A stretch of 13,559 nucleotides of DNA from Zoogloea oryzae (lineage in GTDB: Bacteria > Pseudomonadota > Gammaproteobacteria > Burkholderiales > Rhodocyclaceae): contig NZ_BSPX01000094.1 of assembly GCF_030161255.1 (NCBI RefSeq), positions 1 through 13,559 on the forward strand, written 5' to 3'. Each line of letters opens with the position of its first letter. Positions within the stretch are counted from its first letter, which is position 1. Both the position numbers and the translations under genes were made by a program. The notes under the pieces are model-generated. The model did not search any database and was not told where the DNA came from. It saw only the letters and a program-made list of their open reading frames with translations. Below, in pieces: positions 1 to 7,470 of the stretch.

Positions 1-707
1 TCCAGGGCCAGGCAGGTGCGGCCGGTGGCGAGGGCGGCCTCGAGCAGGGCGCGGCCTTCGGTGCCGCGCAGCACCGGGCGCCCGTAACCGCCGCCGCGCC
101 GGCTCATCTCGCGCAGCTGGCGGAACACCTGCATGTCCTCGTCGCGCACGAAGGACGGCGGCTTGAGGAGCGCCTGCTCGTAGTTGTACCACTCGCCGAT
201 GCTGCCCGCCGGGTCACCATTTGGGCCGAGGCGGGCCTTGAGCAGGCTGAACTCGGCCTCATCGCCGCTCTGCCACGCGGAGCACAGGTAGAAGATGCCC
301 TCCTTGGCAGGGATCGTCTTGCGCGGTGCGGTGGCCTTGTCGACGCGCTCGCGGAGCGTCTTGGCCCAGTTGAGGATCTCGGCGCGGGGCTTGTCCACCA
401 GCACGCCGGGGCGGCGCGCGGCGAGAATCACCGCGGCTGCGTGCTTGCAGCGGTTGCCCACCGGGCAGGTGCAGCGGGTGGTGAGTTCGATGCTGCTCTT
501 GCCGAAGAACTCCTTGCGGTCGACCCGCACCGATACCCGGTAGGGCGCGGGTTCGGTGCCCTGCACGAGGGCCTGGATCTGGTTGCCGGCGGTCTCGAGG
601 TTGCGCACCCGCCCCACGTAGCCGCGGGCGCGGGTCAGGGCGCTGGCCGAGAACAGCTCGCCCAGCAGGGTGTCATCGATCTGGGCGAGGAGGCGGGCGA
701 GTTCCAA
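1..707 (-). CDS. SWIM zinc-finger protein, probable N-terminus of an SNF2-family helicase (partial)
   Basis: I translated the minus strand by hand; the frame stays open to the left edge, so only about 235 N-terminal codons are present. Residues C79, C81, C87 and H89 (CTCPVGNRCKH) form a SWIM zinc-binding motif of the CxC-xn-CxH type, which in other proteins binds DNA or protein. The following stretch (FYLCSAWQSGDEAEF, then VLRGTEGRALLEAAL and LATGR) resembles the segment before the motor domains of proteobacterial SNF2/DEAD-like helicases with an N-terminal SWIM domain. The ATPase motifs themselves would lie outside the window, so the helicase call is an inference. An in-frame stop lies upstream at the predicted -10, and the only start-like codon before conserved sequence is TTG at 707. 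No clear ribosome binding site precedes it. The gene follows the sirtuin gene in the same direction after about 70 bp, but appears to have its own promoter. Confidence 0.7.
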   Translation of the reverse strand, partial: MELARLLAQIDDTLLGELFSASALTRARGYVGRVRNLETAGNQIQALVQGTEPAPYRVSVRVDRKEFFGKSSIELTTRCTCPVGNRCKHAAAVILAARRPGVLVDKPRAEILNWAKTLRERVDKATAPRKTIPAKEGIFYLCSAWQSGDEAEFSLLKARLGPNGDPAGSIGEWYNYEQALLKPPSFVRDEDMQVFRQLREMSRRGGGYGRPVLRGTEGRALLEAALATGRTCLAL

Positions 708-734
708 GGCGGCACCGGCAGGACGAAACCGGCG

Positions 735-759
735 ATTCTAGGCGCATGCGGCGATGCGC
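735..759 (-). promoter_or_regulatory. Predicted promoter of the SWIM-protein gene with adjacent inverted repeat
   Basis: On the minus strand a TAGAAT -10-like hexamer (735-740) lies 28 bp upstream of the TTG start, giving a leader of about 20 nt. Directly upstream is a perfect 6-bp inverted repeat, GCGCAT with a 6-nt loop and ATGCGC (742-759), in the place of the usual spacer. No good -35 hexamer is visible; TTTCGC at 17-bp spacing is poor. The same TAGAATCGCCGG string occurs upstream of the HIT gene, which supports a real -10 element. The function of the repeat as an operator is a guess. Confidence 0.35.
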
Positions 760-777
760 GAAACCCGCAGTTGAGCC

Positions 778-1590
778 CTATCCGGCGGCGTCCCGCCCGC
801 TGTCGAGGCTGTAGCCGGCGGCGTCGAGCAGGGCCGGCAGCGCTTCGGCCGCGCGCAGCCGGAACCGGAAGCTGACGCGCTCGGAAAGCGGGGTGCCGCC
901 CGGGTTGATCTCGATGGTCGGGATGCCGTTCTCGATGGCCCACACCACCGGCCCGGCGATGTACGGAAAGGCGCTGCCGGTGCCCACCGAGATGATGAGG
1001 TCCGGCCCCGCGGCGAGCACCTGCTCGAAGCGATGCACGGCCTGGTCGGGCAGGCTTTCGCCGAACAGCACCACGTCCGGCCGCAGCACGCCGCCGCAGT
1101 GGGGGCAGTCGGGCGGGATCGCCAGCCCGGCGTAGTTGTCCACGTGGCGGGCCCGGCCGCAGTCGATGCAGCGCAGCCGGCGCAGGGTGCCGTGCATCTC
1201 GATGACGTTGCGCGAGCCGGCGGCCAGGTGAAAGCCATCCACGTTCTGGGTGAGCACGGTGACGCCGCCGTGGAGCGCCTCGAGCCGCGCGATGGCAAAG
1301 TGCCCGGCGTTGGGATGGGCGCCGCGGCAGCTCGATTCGATCTGGGAAAGGTAGTGCCAGGTGATGTCCGGGCGGTGGGCGAACATCGCGCCCGAGAGCG
1401 CCTGCTCGATGGGCAGGCCGATGTCGGTGAGGGCGCCTTCGTACAATCCGCCCACGCCCCGGTAGGTGGGCAGGCCCGAATCGGCCGACAGCCCGGCGCC
1501 GGTGATGAACAGGATGCGCCGTGCGGTCGAAAGCAGGCGACCCGCGGCAGCGATCTGGTCGGCGTAGTCGGCTAAGGTTAGGCTTGTCAT
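778..1590 (-). CDS. Sir2-family NAD-dependent protein deacylase
   Basis: This 270-residue protein has the full sirtuin signature: NAD-binding GAGLSADSG (31-39), TQNVDGFH (114-121), catalytic His133 in EMHGT, and a four-cysteine zinc site (C141, C144, C162, C165). GTGS (203-206) replaces the usual GTS segment and EIN follows at 227-229. Family members remove acetyl or other acyl groups from lysine in the cytoplasm, consuming NAD and releasing nicotinamide and O-acyl-ADP-ribose. The Ala-Tyr or Arg pattern of the CobB desuccinylase type is not evident, and the motif after the NAD site reads PTYRG instead of PDFRS, so the acyl preference is unknown. ATG at 1590 was chosen over in-frame upstream starts because the conserved domain begins about 25 residues later and a GGA lies just upstream. 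The upstream extension would overlap the divergent gene's promoter region. The substrate protein cannot be told from context. Confidence 0.9.
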   Translation of the reverse strand: MTSLTLADYADQIAAAGRLLSTARRILFITGAGLSADSGLPTYRGVGGLYEGALTDIGLPIEQALSGAMFAHRPDITWHYLSQIESSCRGAHPNAGHFAIARLEALHGGVTVLTQNVDGFHLAAGSRNVIEMHGTLRRLRCIDCGRARHVDNYAGLAIPPDCPHCGGVLRPDVVLFGESLPDQAVHRFEQVLAAGPDLIISVGTGSAFPYIAGPVVWAIENGIPTIEINPGGTPLSERVSFRFRLRAAEALPALLDAAGYSLDSGRDAAG

Positions 1591-1649
1591 TTTTGTATCC
1601 GTAGGTTTGAAGCCGCTTACGGCAGCCCCGCGCGGGAAGTTCAGGCGCC

Positions 1650-1677
1650 ATTCTGAGCGTCCCGGCATCGGGGTCAA
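1650..1677 (-). promoter_or_regulatory. Predicted sigma-70 promoter of the sirtuin gene
   Basis: On the minus strand TTGACC (1672-1677) and CAGAAT (1650-1655) are separated by 16 bp, a fair sigma-70 match (5 of 6 and 4 of 6). Transcription would start near 1643 and leave a leader of about 53 nt. It lies in the 115-bp gap between the sirtuin and the divergent amidotransferase gene. A GC palindrome, CCCGCGCGGG (1627-1636), lies in the leader. Confidence 0.4.
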
Positions 1678-1705
1678 GGGCCTGGCGGCCAACTCGATCT
1701 CCATC

Positions 1706-2527
1706 ATGTGCCAGCTACTTGGAATGAACTGCAACACGCCGACGGACATCTGCTTTTCGTTCGCCGGATTTCAGGCCCGCGGTGGCCTCACCGACATCCA
1801 CCGGGACGGCTGGGGCATCGCCTTCTTCGAGGGCCGCGGGGTGCGCCTGTTTCTCGACCCCCAGGCCAGCAGCGCCTCGCCCGTGGCCGAGCTGGTGCGC
1901 AGCTACCCGATCCACTCCCTCAACGTCATCGCCCACATCCGCAAGGCCACTCAGGGCGTCGTCACCCTGGAGAACACCCACCCCTTCCAGCGCGAGCTGT
2001 GGGGGCGCTACTGGGTCTTTGCCCATAACGGGAACCTGAAAGGCTTCGCCCCCGAGCTGCGCGGCGATTTCCGCCCGGTGGGGCAGACCGATTCCGAGTT
2101 CGCGTTTTGTCATTTGATGGAAACCCTGCGGGCGCGCTTCCCCGAGGGCGAACCGCCGCTGCCGGTGCTGTTCGAGGCCGTGCGCGAGATCGCCACCGGG
2201 ATCGGCCGCCACGGCGAATTCAACTTCCTGCTCTCCAACGGCGCCTTCCTGTTTGCCCACTGCGCCTCGCGGCTCGCCTACATCGTGCGCAAGGCCCCGT
2301 TCGCCAGCGCCCACCTGAAGGATCAGGACATCACGGTGGATTTCAGCGAGCTCACCACCGCCGGTGACCGGGTGGCCGTGGTGGCCACCACGCCCCTCAC
2401 CGACAACGAATCCTGGATCACCATCGCACCGGGCACGCTGATGCTCTTCGTCGATGGCGAGCCGGTGGATGCGGGCCCGGCGGGCACCGTCGCCTTCACC
2501 GGGAGCGGGCCGGCGAGCTGCGGATGA
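1706..2527 (+). CDS. Class II glutamine amidotransferase, YafJ-like
   Basis: The 273-residue protein begins Met-Cys, placing Cys2 as the N-terminal nucleophile after Met removal, which fixes the start at 1706 despite no clear ribosome binding site and an open frame upstream. Ntn-type glutaminase motifs follow: DGWG (34-37), HIRKAT (77-82), THPF (91-94), HNGNL (107-111) and TDSE (128-131). This is the GATase_4/DUF3700 group that includes E. coli YafJ and the hydrolase EgtC. Such enzymes hydrolyse an amide of a glutamine or gamma-glutamyl compound; no synthase domain is fused, so the protein probably acts as a stand-alone glutaminase/gamma-glutamyl hydrolase or with an unknown partner. No ergothioneine genes (egtB, egtD) are seen next to it, so an EgtC role is not supported. 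It is divergent from the sirtuin gene and followed by AT-rich DNA. Confidence 0.88.
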   Translation: MCQLLGMNCNTPTDICFSFAGFQARGGLTDIHRDGWGIAFFEGRGVRLFLDPQASSASPVAELVRSYPIHSLNVIAHIRKATQGVVTLENTHPFQRELWGRYWVFAHNGNLKGFAPELRGDFRPVGQTDSEFAFCHLMETLRARFPEGEPPLPVLFEAVREIATGIGRHGEFNFLLSNGAFLFAHCASRLAYIVRKAPFASAHLKDQDITVDFSELTTAGDRVAVVATTPLTDNESWITIAPGTLMLFVDGEPVDAGPAGTVAFTGSGPASCG

Positions 2528-2534
2528 TGCTGAT

Positions 2535-2573
2535 GTCAAAATTGGTAAAAAACTCAAATTTTACAAATTAAAG
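2535..2573 (+). other. AT-rich intergenic stretch with short inverted repeats
   Basis: About 39 bp of strongly A/T-rich sequence lie just after the amidotransferase gene in otherwise very GC-rich DNA. It holds GTAAAA and TTTTAC as a 6-bp inverted repeat with an 8-nt spacer, and overlapping AAAATT/AATTTT arms. It could be an upstream promoter element for the HIT gene, a nucleoid-protein binding site or a weak terminator. The hairpins are too AT-rich to be a standard intrinsic terminator. Confidence 0.35.
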
Positions 2574-2587
2574 ATGCAGGAATCGCC

Positions 2588-2619
2588 GATGATCTTTTGT
2601 GATCCATCCGGGCTAGAAT
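2588..2619 (+). promoter_or_regulatory. Predicted promoter of the HIT gene
   Basis: TAGAAT at 2614-2619 is a -10-like hexamer 38 bp before the HIT start, predicting a leader of about 32 nt. It shares the string TAGAATCGCCGG with the predicted promoter on the other strand near 735. No good -35 is present. An imperfect inverted repeat, GATGATC (2588-2594) and GATCcATC (2601-2608), occupies that position. The nonamer GAATCGCCG occurs twice, at 2580 and 2616, 36 bp apart. Confidence 0.35.
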
Positions 2620-2657
2620 CGCCGGATATCCTGTAAATACGCGGCCCTCACCCACCC

Positions 2658-3101
2658 ATGCCGACCAGCGCCCCACAAGACTGCCCCCTGTGCTTCCCCG
2701 AGCGGGAGAACGTCCTCTGGCAGGACGCCAGCTGCCGCGTGATCCGCGTCGACGATCCCGACTATCCCGGCTACTGCCGCCTGATCTGGAAGGAGCACGT
2801 TGCCGAGATGAGCGACCTGTCGCCGGCCGAGCAGCGCCATTGCTTCAACATCCTCATGGCTGTCGAGGTGGCGCTGCGGGAATGCTTCAGCCCGGACAAG
2901 ATCAACCTCGCCAGTTTCGGCAACGTGGTTCCGCATCTACACTGGCATCTGATACCGCGTTATCTCGACGATCGCCACTTCCCGCAGCCGGTGTGGGGTG
3001 TTGTCCAGCGCAAGGGTGGCAGTTCGCCGGCGCCCGTGGTCGATGACGCGCGTCTCGCCCTGGCCGTGCGCAACGCCATTGCCGAGCATCTTGCCGGCTG
3101 A
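2658..3101 (+). CDS. HIT-family (histidine triad) protein
   Basis: A 147-residue cytoplasmic protein with the histidine triad HLHWHLIPR: His93, His95 and His97 fit HxHxHxx, the middle of the catalytic site in nucleotide hydrolases and transferases of this superfamily. An N-terminal CPLC (9-12) and the LASFGNVVPHLH block are typical of the bacterial HIT group. Known relatives hydrolyse nucleoside phosphoramidates, dinucleoside polyphosphates or adenylylated compounds; the actual substrate here is not readable from sequence. The ATG at 2658 lacks an obvious ribosome binding site, but no in-frame alternative fits better because CPLC begins only nine residues in. It ends 17 bp before the next gene in the same direction, so the two are probably co-transcribed. 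Confidence 0.9.
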   Translation: MPTSAPQDCPLCFPERENVLWQDASCRVIRVDDPDYPGYCRLIWKEHVAEMSDLSPAEQRHCFNILMAVEVALRECFSPDKINLASFGNVVPHLHWHLIPRYLDDRHFPQPVWGVVQRKGGSSPAPVVDDARLALAVRNAIAEHLAG

Positions 3102-3118
3102 ACCCGGAGAATCCTTCC

Positions 3119-4729
3119 ATGGCGGACAGCCCACAAACCTATCCCGATCTGCGCAGTGTCGAGCAGTACCGCAAGCTCCTGCGCAACCTGCACACGCTCA
3201 ACGCGACCGAGAGCCACGCCACCCTGGTGCGGATGCTCGAAGGCCTGCTGGCCAGCCCCCTCGGCCCGGAAGAACAGCTCGAAGTCCTCGAATCCGCCCG
3301 CCAGACGATCACCTTCGTCCAGCACGAGATGTCGTCGCGCTACGCGGCCCACCCGCTGCCGCCCGACAGCCAGGAAGACGCCACCCTGCGCCAGGTGGTG
3401 CGCCTGTGGACGGCCCTCAGCACCGCCTACGCCCGCCTCGCCGAAAGCGGCAGCGGCAGCGACGAGTTCCGCGCCCAGTGGCCGCTGCTCGCCCAGCGCC
3501 GCATCCAGTACCTCGGCCAGGTCATCATCGAATATTTCCGCGCCCACCGGGCCGAACCCCCGGGCGCCTGGAAGGCCGTCCACGCCGCCTTCCTCGAGGC
3601 CGAACGGGCCGGCATCACCCACAGCCGGGTGATCGACCCCCTCAACAACACCTGGAAGGCCCAGAGCCCCGACGAGGCCTACATCGCGCTGCTGCTGGTG
3701 GACCTCACCAACCCCTACGGCCGCAACCAGCGCGAGCTCAACTGGATCTGCCGCTGGGCCCAGCGCTTCGCCCCCTACTGCATCATGCAGACCAGCTGGG
3801 AGAAGGACGACGCCCGTGCCTATGGCCTCGACCTCACCGAAGACCACGGCCTGCGCCCCATCGCGCTGATCGGCGCCCGCCCCGGCATGCGTCGTTTCGA
3901 CGGCCACAGGCTGGCGGCCCAGATCAAGGCCATGCTCGCCGAGTTCAAGCAGGGCACCACGCCGGCCTCGCTGGGCCTGGGCGACGACTGCTCCCAGCCC
4001 GCCTGCGCGCGCCTGCTGGTGTCGCTCTACCGCCCGTGGGGCATGTCGGCCGCCGGCCGGCGCTTCCCCCGCCGCAGCAAGAAGGGCGGCAACAAGATCT
4101 GCACCCACTGGGACGGCATCTGCCTGCTGGTCTCGGGCAAGGAATTCGCACCGCCCAACCGTCGCCAGACCATGGGCAGCCGCTACGACATCAACGTGAT
4201 CACCTTCGGCGCCCGGGTGGACGACGAGGTGCCCGACGTCATCAACCCCGAAGCCGAGGTGCTGCGCCGGGGCTTCGGCCTCGACGACTGGCAGACGGTC
4301 GATCATTCGGTGTCGGGCTTCCGCATCCAGCGCAAGCACCCGGGCCAGCGTATCGAGCACCACCAGTTGGTGGGCATCAAGCCGAGCGACGGCAGCCAGT
4401 ATCTGCTGGGTCAGGTGAGCTGGCTGATGTACGAACCCGACGGCACGCTGATGGCCGGCATCCATCTGCTGGCCGGCCTGCCGTCCACCGTGGCGGTGCG
4501 CCCGACCGGGGTGAACATCAACGCCAACGAGCCCTTCTCCCAGGCCTTCATGCTGCCCGAGATCGCCGCGATGCGCGCCCCGGCGACCATCGTCCTGCCC
4601 GGCGGCTGGTTCCACGCCGACCGGGTGATCGAGCTGCATCAGGGCGAATCACGCCAGGTCCGGCTCACCAATCTGGTAGCCCGCGGCACCAACTTCGACC
4701 AGGCCACCTACGAGGTCGTCAACGTCTGA
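3119..4729 (+). CDS. Uncharacterised 536-residue protein with PilZ-like C-terminal motifs
   Basis: The start at 3119 is supported by GGAGA 8 nt upstream. No signal peptide or membrane segment is visible, so the protein is probably cytoplasmic. Residues 1-280 look alpha-helical (LRNLHTLNATESHATLVRML and similar), with no recognised catalytic motif. Then RRFPRRS (314-320) contains RxxxR, and DHSVSG (395-400) matches DxSxxG; both are c-di-GMP contact motifs of PilZ domains. The segment after it (LVGIKPSDG, then GQVSWLMYEPDGTLMAGIHLL) resembles the PilZ beta-barrel. The roughly 76-residue gap between the two motifs is longer than in classic PilZ domains, so this would be a divergent or interrupted version. 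A cluster of cysteines (C291, C296, C328, C335) lies nearby. I infer a possible c-di-GMP effector; the N-terminal function is unknown. It follows the HIT gene by 17 bp and is closed by a strong terminator. Confidence 0.6.
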   Translation: MADSPQTYPDLRSVEQYRKLLRNLHTLNATESHATLVRMLEGLLASPLGPEEQLEVLESARQTITFVQHEMSSRYAAHPLPPDSQEDATLRQVVRLWTALSTAYARLAESGSGSDEFRAQWPLLAQRRIQYLGQVIIEYFRAHRAEPPGAWKAVHAAFLEAERAGITHSRVIDPLNNTWKAQSPDEAYIALLLVDLTNPYGRNQRELNWICRWAQRFAPYCIMQTSWEKDDARAYGLDLTEDHGLRPIALIGARPGMRRFDGHRLAAQIKAMLAEFKQGTTPASLGLGDDCSQPACARLLVSLYRPWGMSAAGRRFPRRSKKGGNKICTHWDGICLLVSGKEFAPPNRRQTMGSRYDINVITFGARVDDEVPDVINPEAEVLRRGFGLDDWQTVDHSVSGFRIQRKHPGQRIEHHQLVGIKPSDGSQYLLGQVSWLMYEPDGTLMAGIHLLAGLPSTVAVRPTGVNINANEPFSQAFMLPEIAAMRAPATIVLPGGWFHADRVIELHQGESRQVRLTNLVARGTNFDQATYEVVNV

Positions 4730-4746
4730 CGTCGGGCGATCGCCCA

Positions 4747-4782
4747 ACAAAAAAGGGTGAGCCGCGGCTCACCCTTTTTTGT
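4747..4782. terminator. Perfect 36-bp palindrome: bidirectional intrinsic terminator
   Basis: Two exactly complementary 18-nt arms with no mismatch centre on CCGCGG. The GC part of the stem is GGGTGAGCC/GGCTCACCC, flanked by A6 on the left and T6 on the right. Each strand therefore reads hairpin then U-tract. It lies between the stop of the rightward PilZ-like gene (4729) and the stop of leftward phoR (4784), and should terminate both. Confidence 0.93.
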
Positions 4783-4783
4783 G

Positions 4784-6130
4784 TCAATCCACCAGCCGGC
4801 GCGCGGGGAAGCTGGCGGTGAAGCGGCTGCCCCGGCCGGGCTCGCTGTCGATGAGCAGATCGCCCTGGTGGCGGCTTAGCACATGCTTGACGATCGCCAG
4901 CCCCAGCCCGGTGCCGCCGGTCTCCCGGGAGCGGCCCCGGTCCACCCGGTAGAAGCGTTCGGTTAGGCGCGGGATGTGCTCCGGTGCGATGCCGATGCCG
5001 TCGTCCTCCACGCTGTAATCCACCACCGCGCCGCGCTGGCGCCAGCTGATGCGGATGTGGCCGCCTGCCGGGGTGTAGCGCACCGCGTTGATCGCCAGAT
5101 TGGCGAACACGCTGTACAGCTCCTTGGCGTTGCCCAGCAGGTGGGCCTTGGGCGGGCATTCGAGGTCTAGCGTGTGCCGGCCGGCCGAGACCACCGATGC
5201 CTCCTGGTACACCTCTTCCAGCAGCGCCACGATGTCCACGGGTTCTTCGTGGGCCACCGGGGCGCCGCTTTCCAGCGCCGACAGGGTGAGCAGATCCTGG
5301 ATCAGCCGCTGCATCCGCCCGGCCTGCTCGAAGGCGAGGCCCAGGTAGTGGTGTACGTCGTCCTTCTCCAGGTCGTCGAGCCCGTCGATCAGGGTTTCGA
5401 GAAAGCCCATCACCACCGTGAGCGGCGTGCGCATCTCGTGGGATACGTTGGCGACGAAATCCCGCCGCATGGCCTCCAGCCGCTGGCCCTGGGTGATGTC
5501 TTCCGACAGCAGCAGGCGCATGTCCTCGCTGAAGGGCACCACATGGACCATCAGCGTGCGGCTGGTGGGCCGCCCGAGGGTGACGGTCAGCGGCTCGGTG
5601 TAGTTGCCTTCCTTCAGGTAGCGGACGAAATCCGGCTGGCGCACGATGTTGGTCACCGGTGCGCCTTGGTCGCGGGTCTGGTCGAGCCCGAACTGCTGCT
5701 CGCCCTGGCGGTTGACCCACTCGATGGTGTTGGTGTCGGACAGGAACATCAGCCCGTGGGGCATCGCCTGGCTGGCTTCGCGGAAGCGTTCGAGGGCCGC
5801 GGACAGGCGTTCCTGGCGCCGCGAGGCGGTGCGTGCCCGCAGATTGACCTCGGCGAACACGTTGTCCCACAGCCCGAAGGCGCGGGGCAGCGGGGCCGCC
5901 TGCTCCACCGGCGTGCGCAGCCAGCGCACCAGCTTGAACAGGTTGTTGATGTGATAGACGCCGGCCGCCAGCAGCAGCGCCGAGAACGCCAGCAGCCCGG
6001 CGATGGCGCCAAAAAAGAAGCCCGTCGCTGTCGCCACGATGGCGATGGCGACCAGCACGGACACAACTGCAACGCGGATGTAACTGATGGGTCGGACTGC
6101 AGCGACCCCTTCTGCAAGATTTTCCGTCAC
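4784..6130 (-). CDS. phoR: Phosphate-regulon sensor histidine kinase PhoR
   Basis: A 448-residue membrane kinase. Two hydrophobic segments near residues 20-37 and 39-57 form an N-terminal membrane hairpin with almost no periplasmic loop, as in PhoR. A PAS-like region spans about 105-210. The H-box is VSHEMRTPL with phospho-acceptor His231; the N-box NLAINAVRYTP is at 344-354, DDGIGI at 376-381, the F-box FYRVDRGRS at 393-401, and GGTGLGLAIVKH at 405-416. It autophosphorylates and transfers phosphate to PhoB when phosphate is scarce. In E. coli it gets its signal through the Pst transporter and PhoU, neither of which is in this window. The start is GTG at 6130, 3 bp after the phoB stop and without a clear ribosome binding site, so translation is probably coupled to phoB. 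The PhoR name rests on architecture plus pairing with PhoB. Confidence 0.93.
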   Translation of the reverse strand: MTENLAEGVAAVRPISYIRVAVVSVLVAIAIVATATGFFFGAIAGLLAFSALLLAAGVYHINNLFKLVRWLRTPVEQAAPLPRAFGLWDNVFAEVNLRARTASRRQERLSAALERFREASQAMPHGLMFLSDTNTIEWVNRQGEQQFGLDQTRDQGAPVTNIVRQPDFVRYLKEGNYTEPLTVTLGRPTSRTLMVHVVPFSEDMRLLLSEDITQGQRLEAMRRDFVANVSHEMRTPLTVVMGFLETLIDGLDDLEKDDVHHYLGLAFEQAGRMQRLIQDLLTLSALESGAPVAHEEPVDIVALLEEVYQEASVVSAGRHTLDLECPPKAHLLGNAKELYSVFANLAINAVRYTPAGGHIRISWRQRGAVVDYSVEDDGIGIAPEHIPRLTERFYRVDRGRSRETGGTGLGLAIVKHVLSRHQGDLLIDSEPGRGSRFTASFPARRLVD

Positions 6131-6133
6131 GGG

Positions 6134-6841
<708 letters not shown>

Positions 6842-6874
6842 GTAAACCTCGGTGGGAATCACTGGGACGCCGGC

Positions 6875-6908
6875 AGTCTATTGCAGCTATTTTACCTTTT
6901 CATGACAG
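6875..6908 (-). promoter_or_regulatory. Possible Pho box and promoter upstream of phoB
   Basis: On the minus strand CTGTCAT (6902-6908) exactly matches the Pho-box heptamer and is followed by GAAA. Further 11-bp-phased units are poorer: AGGTAAA (6891-6897, 3 of 7) and CTGCAAT (6880-6886, 5 of 7). A -10-like TAGACT (6875-6880) begins 10 bp after the second unit, the spacing seen at PhoB-activated promoters, and lies about 34 bp before the phoB start. The first heptamer also belongs to the palindrome ATGAC-AG-GTCAT (6902-6913). Only one unit is strong, so this is tentative. Confidence 0.33.
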
Positions 6909-6960
6909 GTCATCTGGCTGAAATGCGTGGTCCGGCGCCCCGGAACACGCTGGCGGGAGG

Positions 6961-6986
6961 GCGAAGGAAGCGCCTTCGCGTATCAT
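6961..6986 (+). promoter_or_regulatory. Predicted promoter of the DUF971-ubiE-ubiJ operon with inverted repeat
   Basis: A good -10-like TATCAT (6981-6986) lies 35 bp before the DUF971 start. Immediately upstream is a perfect 7-bp inverted repeat, GCGAAGG (6961-6967), loop AAGCG, CCTTCGC (6973-6979), sitting where the -10/-35 spacer should be. No -35 hexamer is evident. The repeat could be an operator, but no regulator is identifiable. Confidence 0.38.
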
Positions 6987-7021
6987 TGCAGGCTGAACAT
7001 TTTTTGATGACGGAGCCTCCC

Positions 7022-7447
7022 ATGGCCGGCCTTCACAAGGACGATCCGCTTCCCACCGAGATCAAGCTCCACCAGCTTTCGCGCATCATGGAAATCGCCT
7101 TCGACGACGGCAGGCGCTTCGAGCTGAGTTACGAATTCCTGCGCGTGTACTCGCCTTCCGCCGAGGTGCGCGGCCACGGCCCCGGCCAGGAAGTCCTGCA
7201 GCTGGGCAAGCGCGATGTCGAGATCCAGCGCGTCGAGCCGGTGGGCAACTACGCGATCCGTCCGGTGTTCTCCGACGGCCACGACAGCGGCCTGTACTCG
7301 TGGGACTACCTCTACGACCTGGGCGAGCGCCGCGACGAGCTGTGGCAGACCTACCTGCTGCGCCTCGAAACCGAAGGCGGCAGCCGCGATCCGGCTGCCG
7401 TGCCGGCCCCCGCGCCCAAGGCCGGTGGCTGCGGTCACCACCACTGA
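7022..7447 (+). CDS. DUF971-domain protein (gamma-butyrobetaine hydroxylase-like N-terminal domain)
   Basis: A 141-residue protein matching the DUF971 family: PTEIKLHQLSR (11-21), FDDGRRFEL (27-35), LRVYSPSAEVRGHG (40-53) and the terminal block SDGHDSGLYSWDYLYDLG (84-101). In eukaryotes this fold is the N-terminal domain of 2-oxoglutarate-dependent gamma-butyrobetaine hydroxylase; in bacteria it occurs alone and its biochemical role is not settled. The tail adds a Pro/Ala linker and ends CGHHH, a possible metal-binding end. GGAG lies 7 nt before ATG 7022, which is preferred over an in-frame ATG at 7007 that has no ribosome binding site. The gene stands 23 bp before ubiE, suggesting a link with quinone biosynthesis by operon position only. 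Confidence 0.9.
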   Translation: MAGLHKDDPLPTEIKLHQLSRIMEIAFDDGRRFELSYEFLRVYSPSAEVRGHGPGQEVLQLGKRDVEIQRVEPVGNYAIRPVFSDGHDSGLYSWDYLYDLGERRDELWQTYLLRLETEGGSRDPAAVPAPAPKAGGCGHHH

Positions 7448-7470
7448 ACAACCGATTCCCGATTCCGATC

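Noticed and set aside
2960..4821. Long open frames on both strands overlapping the 536-residue gene
   Set aside because: They are shadows of a GC-rich gene with strong third-position bias. Their translations are Arg/Pro or Gly/Ala/His-rich without motifs, and they overlap the terminator or the HIT gene.
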